DNA of 64,000 nucleotides from Paraburkholderia sp. BCC1885 (lineage in GTDB: Bacteria > Pseudomonadota > Gammaproteobacteria > Burkholderiales > Burkholderiaceae), in the NCBI RefSeq assembly GCF_900996235.1, contig NZ_CAAJGM010000252.1:1-64000 (forward strand), written 5' to 3'. The position numbers were made by a program, and so were the translations under genes. Under the pieces are notes generated by a model. That model made no database searches and had not been told where the DNA came from. It worked only from the letters and a program-made list of their open reading frames with translations. Below, piece by piece: positions 8,124 through 16,567 of this stretch; positions within the stretch are counted from its first letter, which is position 1; each line of letters opens with the position of its first letter.

Positions 8124-8399
8124 TCAGCGCGCACGGCTATCGGCCGAGTGGTGCTCGGCGTATTCCGGGTCGGACGTGGTTTCATAGCTGCGCTGGTCGG
8201 CCCAGGCATCAAGGTCGGCCACCGCGTACATGACGCGCCGGCCGAACTTGCGGAATTTCGGCCCGTTGCCGATCACACGCTGTTTCTCCAGCGTGCGCGG
8301 CGAGAGGCGCAGGTAGTCGGCGGCCTCATCATTAGTGAGATAGCGTTGTGGCTGCGCCGGCGTGGGAGCGGCGGCAGGTTGCAAGGGAGCGGGTCGCAT
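8124..8399 (-). CDS. alpA: AlpA/excisionase-type helix-turn-helix protein
   Basis: A 91-residue protein with a Pro/Ala/Gln-rich lead and then a MerR-like helix-turn-helix: YLTNDEAADYLRLSPRTLEKQ, followed by the wing with GPKFRKFGRRVMYAVADLDAW. This is the classic HTH_17 module. Such proteins regulate integrases or act as recombination directionality factors. It lies 14 bases upstream of repA in the same direction. An alternative start at 8414 would add five residues. Confidence 0.9.
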   Translation of the reverse strand: MRPAPLQPAAAPTPAQPQRYLTNDEAADYLRLSPRTLEKQRVIGNGPKFRKFGRRVMYAVADLDAWADQRSYETTSDPEYAEHHSADSRAR

Positions 8400-8524
8400 G
8401 GTGAGAACCTCCATCGGTCAGGAACGCCCGGCCACACAACGCGACCGGATGGAGGCAGTCTCAAGAAAGAGGTGCGGAGCGCAGAGGGTCGTTTTGCAGT
8501 GAAGGCAAAGCGACCCTCCCCAGG

Positions 8525-9280
8525 TCATTCGAGCTGTGCCAGACGGCGATAGCCGCCGCGCATCAGCAATCGGCCGCGCTGCACCAAGCGGCGCACGCGC
8601 GAACGCAGGCCACCGTCGGCGTACCAGCCGCCGGCCACGGCTTCAGCGCCGAACAGCCCAGCGGCTGTTTCGCGCAAGGATGCGCCCGCCAGGGTCGCGT
8701 CAAGTGCCTGGAGCGTGTGCAACTCCAGCAGCGCGGCAGGCGTGGGCCGGGAGCGGGCCGCTGCCGCAGGCACGGTCTCGGCGACCACGGCCAGCTTGTC
8801 CAGTTCGGCCGCCATCGTGTGGTAGCGCCCGCAGGGCGCAGCACACGCGCGGACGGCATAGAGATAGGCCATGCCATCGGCCAGGCCCGGTGCCAGTGCG
8901 AGCCGCACACAGCAGCCAGGCCATCGTGCCACCAGCACCAAGCGCTTGCCATCGTGGATCAGATGCTTGTGGCCCGGGATGCGCCAGAACTCGAAGGCGT
9001 CGGCATCGGGTGGCGGGTCGGCATCCGGGTAGAGCTGGAGCACGGCGTCATGGTCGGGGAACCAAGCTGGATGCGCGTCGCGCGCATCCAGCGTCGGGTC
9101 TTCCAGCAGGCGCAGCCCCCAGGCGTGCGCCGCATCCGGCCTGTTGCGACGGCGTAGCCAGTCGCGCCGATAGTCGGGATGGCGGCGCAGGTACTCCCAA
9201 GCCAGCGCGAGGCCGTCGAGGTGCAGCACGTAGAGATACGCGGCAGTTGGATACCAGGACTCGGCGCTTCGATCAGCCAT
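8525..9280 (-). CDS. DUF2285 domain protein
   Basis: A 251-residue protein of the DUF2285 family, common next to alpA-repA in ICEs. The N-terminal part has WEYLRRHPDYRRDWLRRR, a segment shared by these proteins. The C-terminal region, TLAGASLRETAAGLFG followed by SRVRRLVQRGRLLMRGGYRRL, looks like a helix-turn-helix with a basic recognition helix. The central region is strand-rich with no catalytic motif. It probably binds DNA and regulates element genes. Confidence 0.87.
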   Translation of the reverse strand: MADRSAESWYPTAAYLYVLHLDGLALAWEYLRRHPDYRRDWLRRRNRPDAAHAWGLRLLEDPTLDARDAHPAWFPDHDAVLQLYPDADPPPDADAFEFWRIPGHKHLIHDGKRLVLVARWPGCCVRLALAPGLADGMAYLYAVRACAAPCGRYHTMAAELDKLAVVAETVPAAAARSRPTPAALLELHTLQALDATLAGASLRETAAGLFGAEAVAGGWYADGGLRSRVRRLVQRGRLLMRGGYRRLAQLE

Positions 9281-9631
9281 AACGCAACCTCCTGTCGGAC
9301 AGGAACGTCGCTACGGGCGTCGAAGACAGGAGCTACTGCGTTATCCGAAAACCGTCATCAAGAAGGGCTAACCTGGCAGTGGTCAAGACCGATTGGCTCC
9401 GAAATCTTACGGGTTTGTCCGAGTGCGACGACCGCGCATCCCGGAAATGGGGCGCGGCACTGACACCGTGCCGCAGCCCACGCCACACATCATGTCTTTC
9501 TGGGTCATGCTGCACCCTCTTGGTGCAAGAGTACCGATTCAGACCCCAGCCGTCTTGAGTCAGATTGAGAAAGACACAATGCGCTGCAACGGCCTGTGTC
9601 TCGATGCCCGCCGCCGGGAGCAGGTTGTCCG
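9281..9631. other. Gap between the DUF2958 and DUF2285 genes
   Basis: There is no frame with convincing coding character. A 33-codon minus-strand frame (ATG at 9508) has no recognisable motif, and the overlapping frames are shadows. Related elements often have a small HTH gene here, so decay of one is possible but cannot be shown. Confidence 0.4.
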
Positions 9632-9982
9632 TCAGTCGGGGATCGAACCATCGCGCTGCGCCAGGCGGGCGTATTCCGATAACGGCCGCGAGGCGCGGAA
9701 ATACAGGTCACGCAGGACGGGTCGCTGCTGCGGTCCCACGATGCCCGCTAGGTCGGACAGCTTGGCCGTCCCCAGTGCCGGCAAGCCAATGCCGAGGTCG
9801 ATCAGCCCCCACGCGGTATCGCCGTCGGTTGGGTCGAGCGCCGCCAGCAGCCAGGTCGCATGCGCATCCGGCGTGAACAGTCGCAACACCGGCAGCGGGT
9901 CGATGCTCTGGCCGGCGGCGCGCGCCGCGCCGTTCGCGAGCAGCCGTACGCGTTCGTCGGCGGTGGTGAGCGGCTGGGTCAT
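9632..9982 (-). CDS. DUF2958 domain protein
   Basis: A 116-residue protein of the DUF2958 family, a compact single-domain protein found in ICEs and conjugative plasmids. Markers are LRLFTPDAHATWLLAALDP, the Asp-rich turn, GLIDLGIGLPALGTAKLSDL, and RDLYFRASRPLSEYARLA. The ATG at 9982 starts the conserved domain; the upstream extension to 10087 looks non-coding. Function is unknown. It diverges from the XRE regulator at 10297. Confidence 0.88.
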   Translation of the reverse strand: MTQPLTTADERVRLLANGAARAAGQSIDPLPVLRLFTPDAHATWLLAALDPTDGDTAWGLIDLGIGLPALGTAKLSDLAGIVGPQQRPVLRDLYFRASRPLSEYARLAQRDGSIPD

Positions 9983-10296
9983 GGGCGGAAGTCCCACGTA
10001 TCCGCAAATGCACGAACACGCTTTTCCGGAGAAGCACGGAACCGCCAAGCCGGGTATGTGACTTCGTGCGCAAGCACGAATGCACAAGCTCTCAAATCCG
10101 TACGTGCACAGAAACGTAGACGTGGAATTGTGGATGTCAGGAAAAGCACGAATGCGGCTCCCCGGTTCTGGCGAAATCCTCAGATGCGGATTTCCTTAAA
10201 GGCACAAATACGGAAAACAAAACACCAATTGAACACTATAGATTGTAGCCCTATAGGGCGCAATAGGTTGTCATCTTGGTTTTATAGGGAAAACCA
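9983..10296. promoter_or_regulatory. Divergent promoter region with repeats and operator-like palindrome
   Basis: A good promoter reads toward the XRE gene: TTGAAC (10229-10234), 17 bases, TATAGG (10252-10257). The perfect palindrome GCCCTATAGGGC (10248-10259) covers its -10 box and is a likely operator for the XRE protein. A 12-base direct repeat AAGCACGAATGC lies at 10072-10083 and 10144-10155, with a partial third copy at 10032. These are probably protein-binding sites serving the divergent DUF2958 gene. Confidence 0.6.
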
Positions 10297-10593
10297 TTGG
10301 TGGCGGCTAAAAACTCATTGGCAACGGCAATACGGACGGTCAGAAAAGCGCGTGGCTTGAGCCAGGAAGCGTTTTCTGACGTGTCGAGCCGCACCTATAT
10401 GAGTTCACTGGAACGCGACCTGAAAAGCCCGACCCTGCACAAATTGACCGAGCTGTGCGAGGTCATGGAAGTGCATCCCCTCACTCTGCTGACGCTGGCC
10501 TACGCCGGCGACAGCCCGCACAAGGCCGATCAGCTTCTGGCGCAGATGCGCCAAGAGCTGGAGGCAATCTTGAAGAAGCGCGACGCGCCGTAG
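10297..10593 (+). CDS. XRE-family helix-turn-helix regulator
   Basis: A 98-residue repressor-type protein with one Cro/C1 helix-turn-helix: LATAIRTVRKARGLSQEAFSD, then SSRTYMSSLERDLKSPTLHKL. A C-terminal helix (residues 74-95) rich in Gln, Glu and Leu may dimerise. The start is TTG at 10297 or GTG at 10300. The palindrome covering its own -10 region suggests autoregulation. It is the only backbone gene on the plus strand and may act as the switch for the leftward maintenance and transfer genes. Confidence 0.9.
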   Translation: MVAAKNSLATAIRTVRKARGLSQEAFSDVSSRTYMSSLERDLKSPTLHKLTELCEVMEVHPLTLLTLAYAGDSPHKADQLLAQMRQELEAILKKRDAP

Positions 10594-10658
10594 GCGCGCG
10601 GTGCTGCCACTAGCCGCACTGCGCCCCGCCGCAATGGGCGGGGCACTGGTGGCGGCCG

Positions 10659-10973
10659 TCAGGCCGCTTGGGGCTTGCTGCGCGACCAGATCAGGTCGTG
10701 CGTGCCGCCCTCGCCTTCGATCAGGCGGGCATAGACCGTTGCCGAGAACGAAGGATCGTCCACGGTCACGGACAGGTAATCCCGCCCGGCTTCGCTGGTC
10801 TTCTTCCACGCCGCGCCGATGTCGTGGCTTGCCGCCTGCAGGCGGAAGTCGGGGGCGTTCTCGTTGTTGCCCTTGTCGTTGGGAACCAGCTTGACCTTGA
10901 CGTTGAGCGTCAGGGTGCGGAGCGTGCCGGTGTAGCCGTCTTTGTCTGCGGTGAAGGTGCCGATGTTAGCCAT
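10659..10973 (-). CDS. DUF736 domain protein
   Basis: A 104-residue protein of the DUF736 family, widespread on ICEs and plasmids. It begins MANIGTFTADKDGYTGTLRT and contains LTVNVKVKLVP-like strands and a C-terminal GTHDLIWSRSKP. It appears all-beta and has no catalytic motif or signal peptide. The start at 10973 matches the family start. Its role is unknown; an association with single-stranded DNA has been suggested for the group but is not shown here. Confidence 0.9.
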   Translation of the reverse strand: MANIGTFTADKDGYTGTLRTLTLNVKVKLVPNDKGNNENAPDFRLQAASHDIGAAWKKTSEAGRDYLSVTVDDPSFSATVYARLIEGEGGTHDLIWSRSKPQAA

Positions 10974-11652
10974 GGTGATTTTCCTTTCGGGTTGAACAAG
11001 ATCGCGCCAGTGCGTCCTTGTTGTGATCCGGTCGGCGGGGGATGGGCGGGCCGCACCGCGCAGCGGTCGCAACACCGTGGAAGACCTGGAAGCGCAAACA
11101 ATTTGTCTCGCGAGGAAGCCGCGCAGCGGCGGGGAAATTGTTTGCGCTGCAAGGTTGCGGCCATGAAGCCCAAGGCGCAGCCGTGCCCTCGCCAGGATTC
11201 ACAACAGACCAAGGACGTACAGGCCGACCGCTCCCAAAAGGAGACATGGCCGACTCGACATCCCCGCGTGATGGTTTCACCGGCTTGTGCCCTGATGCGG
11301 CAAGGCCAACACCCCAGCGACAAGGCGGGAGCGCCCCTGCCGCAGCTTGCGGCACCCAGCTTGAGGCGTGGCGTGGAAGTTCCATGAGCAAGGCCGGGCG
11401 CGTGTCGGTGAACCGTCCTTCGTGACGTACAGGCGATGTATCGCCAGCGTCGAGGACAGCACGCTTTTGCACAACCTGCCGCAGCAAGCCGGGGCGTAGC
11501 CCCACATGCCCCGCTCATGGTGGCGGGGCGTCATCGAAACCTTGCCCGCATCGGCGGGCATCGATCGCCGTACCGCGCGCAAGGCACTTGTGCGCTCGCC
11601 ACGTCGCCGCCTGGTCGAAGGCGGCGACGTGGCGATTTTGCTTTGGACGTTG
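10974..11652. other. 679-base non-coding stretch with a 14-bp inverted repeat
   Basis: No credible gene is seen on either strand. The clearest structure is an inverted repeat: AGCGCAAACAATTT (11091-11104) and its exact complement (11135-11148), separated by 30 GC-rich bases that themselves contain CGCG-type repeats. This could be a cis site such as oriT, parS or a second origin element, or a structured leader for DUF736, whose start is 118 bases downstream on the minus strand. Confidence 0.5.
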
Positions 11653-11862
11653 TTATTCCTTCGTTTCGATAATCCACCACACGGCGCGCGGCAAGGCGCG
11701 GCCTGTGATGGGATGTAGGTCGGTCAGGTCGGCGCGGGCCATCCAGCCACTAGGCGGACGGTAGCCGCGCACGTCGCCATCGCCATGCCAGCGGCGAGCG
11801 CGTAGCGTGCCGGGGGCATAGACCGCCGCCATACGGGGGCGGCTCGTGGTGTTGCGGCTCAT
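11653..11862 (-). CDS. Small conserved-type ICE protein, unknown function
   Basis: A 69-residue, strongly basic protein (many Arg, Trp and Pro), with GDVRGYRPPSGWMARADLTD and a C-terminal RAVWWIIETKE. It starts 60 bases downstream of parB in the same direction. Small proteins with this look are common between parB and DUF736 in related elements. No domain is recognised. Codon composition is consistent with a real gene, but the evidence is mainly position and an intact frame. Confidence 0.6.
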   Translation of the reverse strand: MSRNTTSRPRMAAVYAPGTLRARRWHGDGDVRGYRPPSGWMARADLTDLHPITGRALPRAVWWIIETKE

Positions 11863-11922
11863 GGGAAATCCTCGGAATGAAGCGCCCCGGTCGGAACCGG
11901 GACGCTTATCGGCGGTGCAGGG

Positions 11923-13977
11923 TTACGCGGCCAGTGCCTCGACCTGCGGTTGCTCATCCGCCACGGTGGCGGCATCCTTCGGCGCTTCGGCTTCGGCCGC
12001 TCCGTCCTGCGCGATCTGCTGCGGACCTTCGGGACGGAAGATGGCGGGCATCCAGCCGGTGCCATCGGCCAGCCGTTCGGCCTCGCTGGCAATGTCGACT
12101 TTCTTCAACTTCGCCAGTCGGGTGACGTGGGCCGGGGCGAACTCGCCCACGGCTTCCAGAATCACGACCTTGGAGACGTGGCGGAAATAACCCTCGGTGG
12201 TCGGCTTCCACCATGCCGCCATGTCCAGCCCCACGGCCTGCGCCAGTTCCCCGCCGGGCTGGCGCTCTGTGGCGCGGGGCGTCACCACGTCTACGATGGA
12301 TGCAACGCACACGGCCAGCAGCCGCACCAGCTCGTCTTGCGGCGTCGCCAGCAGCACGGCGAACAGTTCGGCGCTGTCCTGTGGCAATGCCTTGCCCGCG
12401 ATCTGCTGCAACTCGCGCAGCGCCACGGCGGCAGGCGATTCCGGCCAGTCTGGGGCCATGCCTTCCAGCCGCTCTTGCACGGTCAGGCGCACGCCAAGCG
12501 GCAGGTCGTGGCCGTAGTGGTTTTCCAGCAAGACGGTCTGCACCATGCCATGCACCAGCGCAGCCAGCGCCACCTGCGGATGCCGGGCCACTTCGATTTG
12601 CAGCGCGGCAGTGCGGTGCGCGCTCAACCGTTGCGCCAGTCGGTCGGACAGGCTGGCGGCGGTCGTCACCGGCTCGGCGTCCTCGCCCTCGTTGTCGTCC
12701 GCGCCTTCGGTTCCGGCGAAGCCTTGCCGCAACCGTTCCAGCGTGCGCAGTGCCTTCGCCTCTGCCTCACGCAACAGGCCGCGATGAATCACGGCCTCGC
12801 CGCTGCGGTCGATGGTAACGATTGCACCGGCGACAGCGCGCACGTCCGGGGCGTAACCCTGCAAGGCATCCTCCACGGCCTGCAGTTCTCCGGCCACCTG
12901 TTCGCGGCGCGATTCCAGCGATTCCGCCTTGCCACCGTCCTCGACGTCGTAGGCGTCTTCCAGTTCGGCGTCGATCTTGTCCAGGCGGTTTTGCAGCGAG
13001 GCGATGCGACGGGCTTCGCGGGCAGTCGGCTCTCTGAGCTGGCGCGGGGCATTCTGGAACGCCTGCCGTTCGGCATGGCTCAAGTGCGGCACGGCTTCCA
13101 CCCACGCCCAGCCTTCGGTGCGGATGCCTTCGGCCAGTTCGTCCAACTTGCCGCGCACCAGCGTTTCCAGCAGCGCGGCGTCGGTCAGATAGGTGCCGCT
13201 ATCGTCGTCGGCGAACAGGTCGCGGCGGACGCCGCCACCCGCCGCCGTGTAGGCATCCATTCCGATGAAATGCACCAGCGGGTGCGATGCATCGATTTCG
13301 CGTTCCGTCAGACGCTCGCGCAGTGCGGATGCGCTGCGCTGCCACTCCGGCGCGGAGTAGAACGCGGTTTGCTGAGCGGCGTGGTCGTCGGTGATGGTCA
13401 GGGCCATCAACTGTTCCAGCGTCACGCCACCAGCCCGATAGTCGGCCATCAGGCGCGGCGAGACGTTCGCCAGCTTCAAGCGGCGTTGCACCACCAGCGG
13501 AGACACGCCGAAGTCTGCGGCAATGTCCTCAATCGGACGGCCTTCCTTGACCAGCGCGGCGAATGCCTCGAACTGGTCGGCGGGCTGCATCTGCTCGCGC
13601 AGCAGGTTTTCGGCAAGGCTCACGGTGCGCGCCGAGGCATCGGGCACCAGCAGGCACGGCACCTCGTAATCGGCGGCGATCTGCTTCCTCTTCGCCAGCA
13701 GCTTCAAGGCGGTAAGACGGCGATAACCGGCCACCACTTCGTACTGCTCGCCATCGGCCGCGAGGATGACGACGAGGTTTTGCAGCAGGCCGATGCGGGC
13801 GATGCTCGCGGCCAGTTCAGGGATGGACAGGCGCGGGGTCGTGCGTGCGTTGCGCTTGGAGCGGCGCGGCAGCAACTGCGAGAGCGGAACCAAAATCAGG
13901 TTCTTGCTCGGGTCGACCACTTCCAGCGGTGCGGCGGCTTCGATGGCGCGGGTTTCGGTTTGAGTAACGGCGTTCAT
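11923..13977 (-). CDS. parB: Large ParB/RepB/Spo0J family protein
   Basis: A 684-residue protein. The ParB nuclease-like N-terminal domain (about 30-120) includes ELAASIARIGLLQNLVV, EVVAGYRRLTALKLL and SLAENLLREQMQP, the last two being the conserved nucleotide-binding boxes. A helix-turn-helix follows (EDIAADFGVSPLVVQRRLKL, about 150-170). The long C-terminal half, with a helical segment near 330-390, is unlike chromosomal ParB and typical of ICE-borne ParB-like proteins. It lies about 5 kb from parA, so it may serve a separate function such as gene control or nuclease activity rather than partition alone. Confidence 0.93.
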   Translation of the reverse strand: MNAVTQTETRAIEAAAPLEVVDPSKNLILVPLSQLLPRRSKRNARTTPRLSIPELAASIARIGLLQNLVVILAADGEQYEVVAGYRRLTALKLLAKRKQIAADYEVPCLLVPDASARTVSLAENLLREQMQPADQFEAFAALVKEGRPIEDIAADFGVSPLVVQRRLKLANVSPRLMADYRAGGVTLEQLMALTITDDHAAQQTAFYSAPEWQRSASALRERLTEREIDASHPLVHFIGMDAYTAAGGGVRRDLFADDDSGTYLTDAALLETLVRGKLDELAEGIRTEGWAWVEAVPHLSHAERQAFQNAPRQLREPTAREARRIASLQNRLDKIDAELEDAYDVEDGGKAESLESRREQVAGELQAVEDALQGYAPDVRAVAGAIVTIDRSGEAVIHRGLLREAEAKALRTLERLRQGFAGTEGADDNEGEDAEPVTTAASLSDRLAQRLSAHRTAALQIEVARHPQVALAALVHGMVQTVLLENHYGHDLPLGVRLTVQERLEGMAPDWPESPAAVALRELQQIAGKALPQDSAELFAVLLATPQDELVRLLAVCVASIVDVVTPRATERQPGGELAQAVGLDMAAWWKPTTEGYFRHVSKVVILEAVGEFAPAHVTRLAKLKKVDIASEAERLADGTGWMPAIFRPEGPQQIAQDGAAEAEAPKDAATVADEQPQVEALAA

Positions 13978-14056
13978 GGTGATAACTCCTTGCGGTTAGG
14001 GATGCAGCAGCGAAAGAAGCGGCAAGGGCTGCTGCCTGCCCCTGCCGCGTGGGGAT

Positions 14057-14884
14057 TCAGGCCTTCAACTGGCGCATGCCATCGGCCAGCAGCCAAAGCG
14101 CGCGGTTGAGACGAATGTTTTGGTCGATGCCTTGCACCGGACGGGTCTGCTGGCGGCGTCCGTTGGCGCTGCGCCCGCGCAAGCCGCCTTGGATCAGGTT
14201 TTCTTGCGTGCAGTTGAACACGCTCCACAAGTCCGGGCGACGGTCGTCGAAGCGACGCGGCATCAGGATTTGCGATTCCGTGATGGGCGCGGGCTTATCG
14301 GGGTCGTCGTACTTGAGGGCCAGCGCGGCACGGGCGAACACTTCGGATTCGCCATCGTTCAAGGTGATGGCGTGCATGGCATCGCGGGATTCCTTCACCC
14401 GGTCGAAACCGCTCAACACTTCGTAAGCGCCTTCGATGACGTGTCCGGCCACGTCGCCTTTGTGGGGCACGCGCACGTCCGCCACCGTGTCGCCGCAGAC
14501 AAGGCCATTGCTGCACACGAACCGGAACATCCCGGCCAGCATCTGATAGCTGCTCGTGCCGTCATGCGAGTTCAACAGCACGATTTCATTGGCTTCCGCG
14601 CCGTTGATCTGGCTGGCGTGGCGTAGGCGCAGCATGTGTTTGGTGTAGTCGCGGCGGTCGTCGTGCCGCACGCGGGTTTGCGCTGCCATGAAGGGTTCAA
14701 ACCCTTCCTTGCGCAGTTCCGCCAGCACGGCGGCGGTGGGGATGTAGGCGTACCGTTCGGAGCGGCTTTCGTGTGGGGCGTCCGCGAAGATGGACGGGGC
14801 CACGCGGCGGATTTGGTCGTCGGACAGCGGGGAATCGCTGCGCAGCGACGGGGAACGGGAAGCGAAACGGGATGCGAGTTGCAT
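14057..14884 (-). CDS. DUF932 (phage/plasmid-like) protein
   Basis: A 275-residue DUF932 protein, common on ICEs and plasmids near parB. Recognised segments are the N-terminal YAYIPTAAVLAELRKEGFEP, the central EIVLLNSHDGTSSYQMLAG, and FRFVCSNGLVCGDTVADVRV with its paired Cys. It ends in a helix with LNRALWLLADGMRQLK. It lies 79 bases upstream of parB in the same direction, probably in one operon. No enzyme motif is evident and the function is unknown. Confidence 0.88.
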   Translation of the reverse strand: MQLASRFASRSPSLRSDSPLSDDQIRRVAPSIFADAPHESRSERYAYIPTAAVLAELRKEGFEPFMAAQTRVRHDDRRDYTKHMLRLRHASQINGAEANEIVLLNSHDGTSSYQMLAGMFRFVCSNGLVCGDTVADVRVPHKGDVAGHVIEGAYEVLSGFDRVKESRDAMHAITLNDGESEVFARAALALKYDDPDKPAPITESQILMPRRFDDRRPDLWSVFNCTQENLIQGGLRGRSANGRRQQTRPVQGIDQNIRLNRALWLLADGMRQLKA

Positions 14885-15546
14885 GGTCTTTCTCCAAGAG
14901 TTGCTGCTGTGGTTTCAAAGCTGACCGGATTCCAAGATTCGGAGCCCGTTGTGGCTTCGGTTGGTTCGGCGCAGAGACCTGGGCCGGTCCCTGTTTGCCG
15001 CCGTCTTTCCTGAGTTCATCGCCCGCGAAAAACCGGGCCAGCGAGGGACTGGCTGTCAAGGAAGAAGCGCAGGGTTGGTGCGGCCCGCAGCGCAGCGAGG
15101 ACTCGGCCCTGCGCGCCTTGACGGCCGGGCACCGCGGGCTACGGTCGCGGGAAAAAGCGATGAACTTGGGGAAAGACGAACAGCGGCCGATGGGCCAGGA
15201 GATGCACTGAAACCAACGCCGCGCGGCAAGCGCCCCTGCGTGCCAGCAGCACGCCTAGCTGGTTGACTGTTGGCCGATCAGGTGCAACCTGTTCGGCTGC
15301 ATTCGAGGGGCGCCAAGCAAGGCTCGGCGGGGATGGGCTGCCCAGCCGATCCCCTGGAGGGCAAGCGTCGCGCGCAGGCCAGGAGCGGAGAGACGGCCGG
15401 AGGCATCAGGGATCAAAGCCGCATGGCCGCGACTCGGTACGAGGCGCGGGGCAACGCCCGCGAGCCCGACGGCGGCACGCCGGGATGCCAATATGCCGGG
15501 ACGCGAGTATCTTTATGTACTTATGCAGAAGCAAGGAGAAAATCCG
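14885..15546. other. Intergenic stretch between DUF932 and HNH genes
   Basis: About 660 bases, very GC-rich, with no convincing coding frame. Several short open frames on both strands have arbitrary composition. It includes the promoter region of the leftward DUF932 gene and the leader of the rightward HNH gene (AAGGAG at 15533). The drop in GC content begins about here, marking the junction between the conjugative backbone and the defence cargo. Confidence 0.5.
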
Positions 15547-16467
15547 ATGGAACGGAAAGATCAGAAAATGTTCGAGCTGGATGAACCAGCCGCGAGAAGC
15601 CATACACCAGCAGGCTGGCCGATTCAAGTCATCGAGATACAGACCAGCGGCAAGGCACCAAAGAAATATGGCCCAACGACATATCGGTTCGGCGCTCCGA
15701 TGACGTTAAGTGTCATTCTTCCGAGAAGGGGGTGGACTCTTGTTAAGAAAACAAAAAACTACATCTATCTCACTCCCCCTGCAGATCAGATTGCGCCGCC
15801 GTTTCAAATTTCTATTGCAGTGCCGACACCAGCGCAATGCCTGGAGCTTGCGTTCAGAAATTATGCAAGAGGGCAATCATGGATGGGCCAACTAGGTGAA
15901 TGGCCGGCTTGGTATCTTCATGAGCGCAACACCGATATGCAAGAAATGTGGCGAGATCCCGCAACGGGCGATTTGGCATCGCGCCTTCACAAGAATCCAC
16001 CGGAATCGAGCCTATCGATTGGCGAGTGGGGAGCATGGAACTTTCGTGTCGCCGGCGTCGCCGGGAAGTTTTCGCTCGGTGGACTTGCTCCGTCAGCCGA
16101 CGTTTCCCATGAAAAGAGCGCATCAGCAGCCGATTCAACGTTCCTTGAAGGCGCGTTCTTAGCGGTAGAGCTGACAGTGCATGAACGCAATGCTTCGGCT
16201 CGCCGTCTCTGCATCGAACACTACGGTCTGAACTGTCAGGCGTGCGGAATGAGCTACGAAGATAAGTACGGCGCAATTGGCGCCGAACTCATTCATGTTC
16301 ACCACGTGACACCGCTGGCTGCTATCGGAGGAGAATACCGAGTGGATCCCGTACGCGACCTGATACCGCTTTGCGCAAGCTGCCATCAGCTCGCCCATCG
16401 GCGCTCTCCACCTTACTCGGCGGCTGAGATCAAGTATGCCATTGAGCAGCATGCCATTCGCTCATGA
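15547..16467 (+). CDS. HNH endonuclease (McrA-like) with an unknown N-terminal domain
   Basis: A 306-residue protein. The last 90 residues form an HNH nuclease: CxxC (CQAC), then HVHHVTPLAAIGG with the catalytic His region, then DLIPLCASCHQLAHRRSPPYS with the second CxxC and final His. This arrangement is typical of McrA-type enzymes that cut modified or foreign DNA. The first 200 residues are not recognised and may be a target-reading domain. The ATG at 15547 has a good AAGGAG eight bases upstream. It converges on the defence operon and is probably a stand-alone restriction gene. Confidence 0.87.
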   Translation: MERKDQKMFELDEPAARSHTPAGWPIQVIEIQTSGKAPKKYGPTTYRFGAPMTLSVILPRRGWTLVKKTKNYIYLTPPADQIAPPFQISIAVPTPAQCLELAFRNYARGQSWMGQLGEWPAWYLHERNTDMQEMWRDPATGDLASRLHKNPPESSLSIGEWGAWNFRVAGVAGKFSLGGLAPSADVSHEKSASAADSTFLEGAFLAVELTVHERNASARRLCIEHYGLNCQACGMSYEDKYGAIGAELIHVHHVTPLAAIGGEYRVDPVRDLIPLCASCHQLAHRRSPPYSAAEIKYAIEQHAIRS

Positions 16468-16567
16468 GCATGTGTTTCGCAGCGTGTTCAAATAAGCGAT
16501 GTAGGCCGCTCTCTAAATCTGGTTGTCTGGAGCTACTGCGGCCGGCGGCTTAGTCCATACAACTCGG

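Noticed and set aside
11950..14109. 719-codon plus-strand open frame
   Set aside because: It is antisense to parB, whose motifs and domain order are clear. The plus-strand protein has no recognisable family and results from high GC content.
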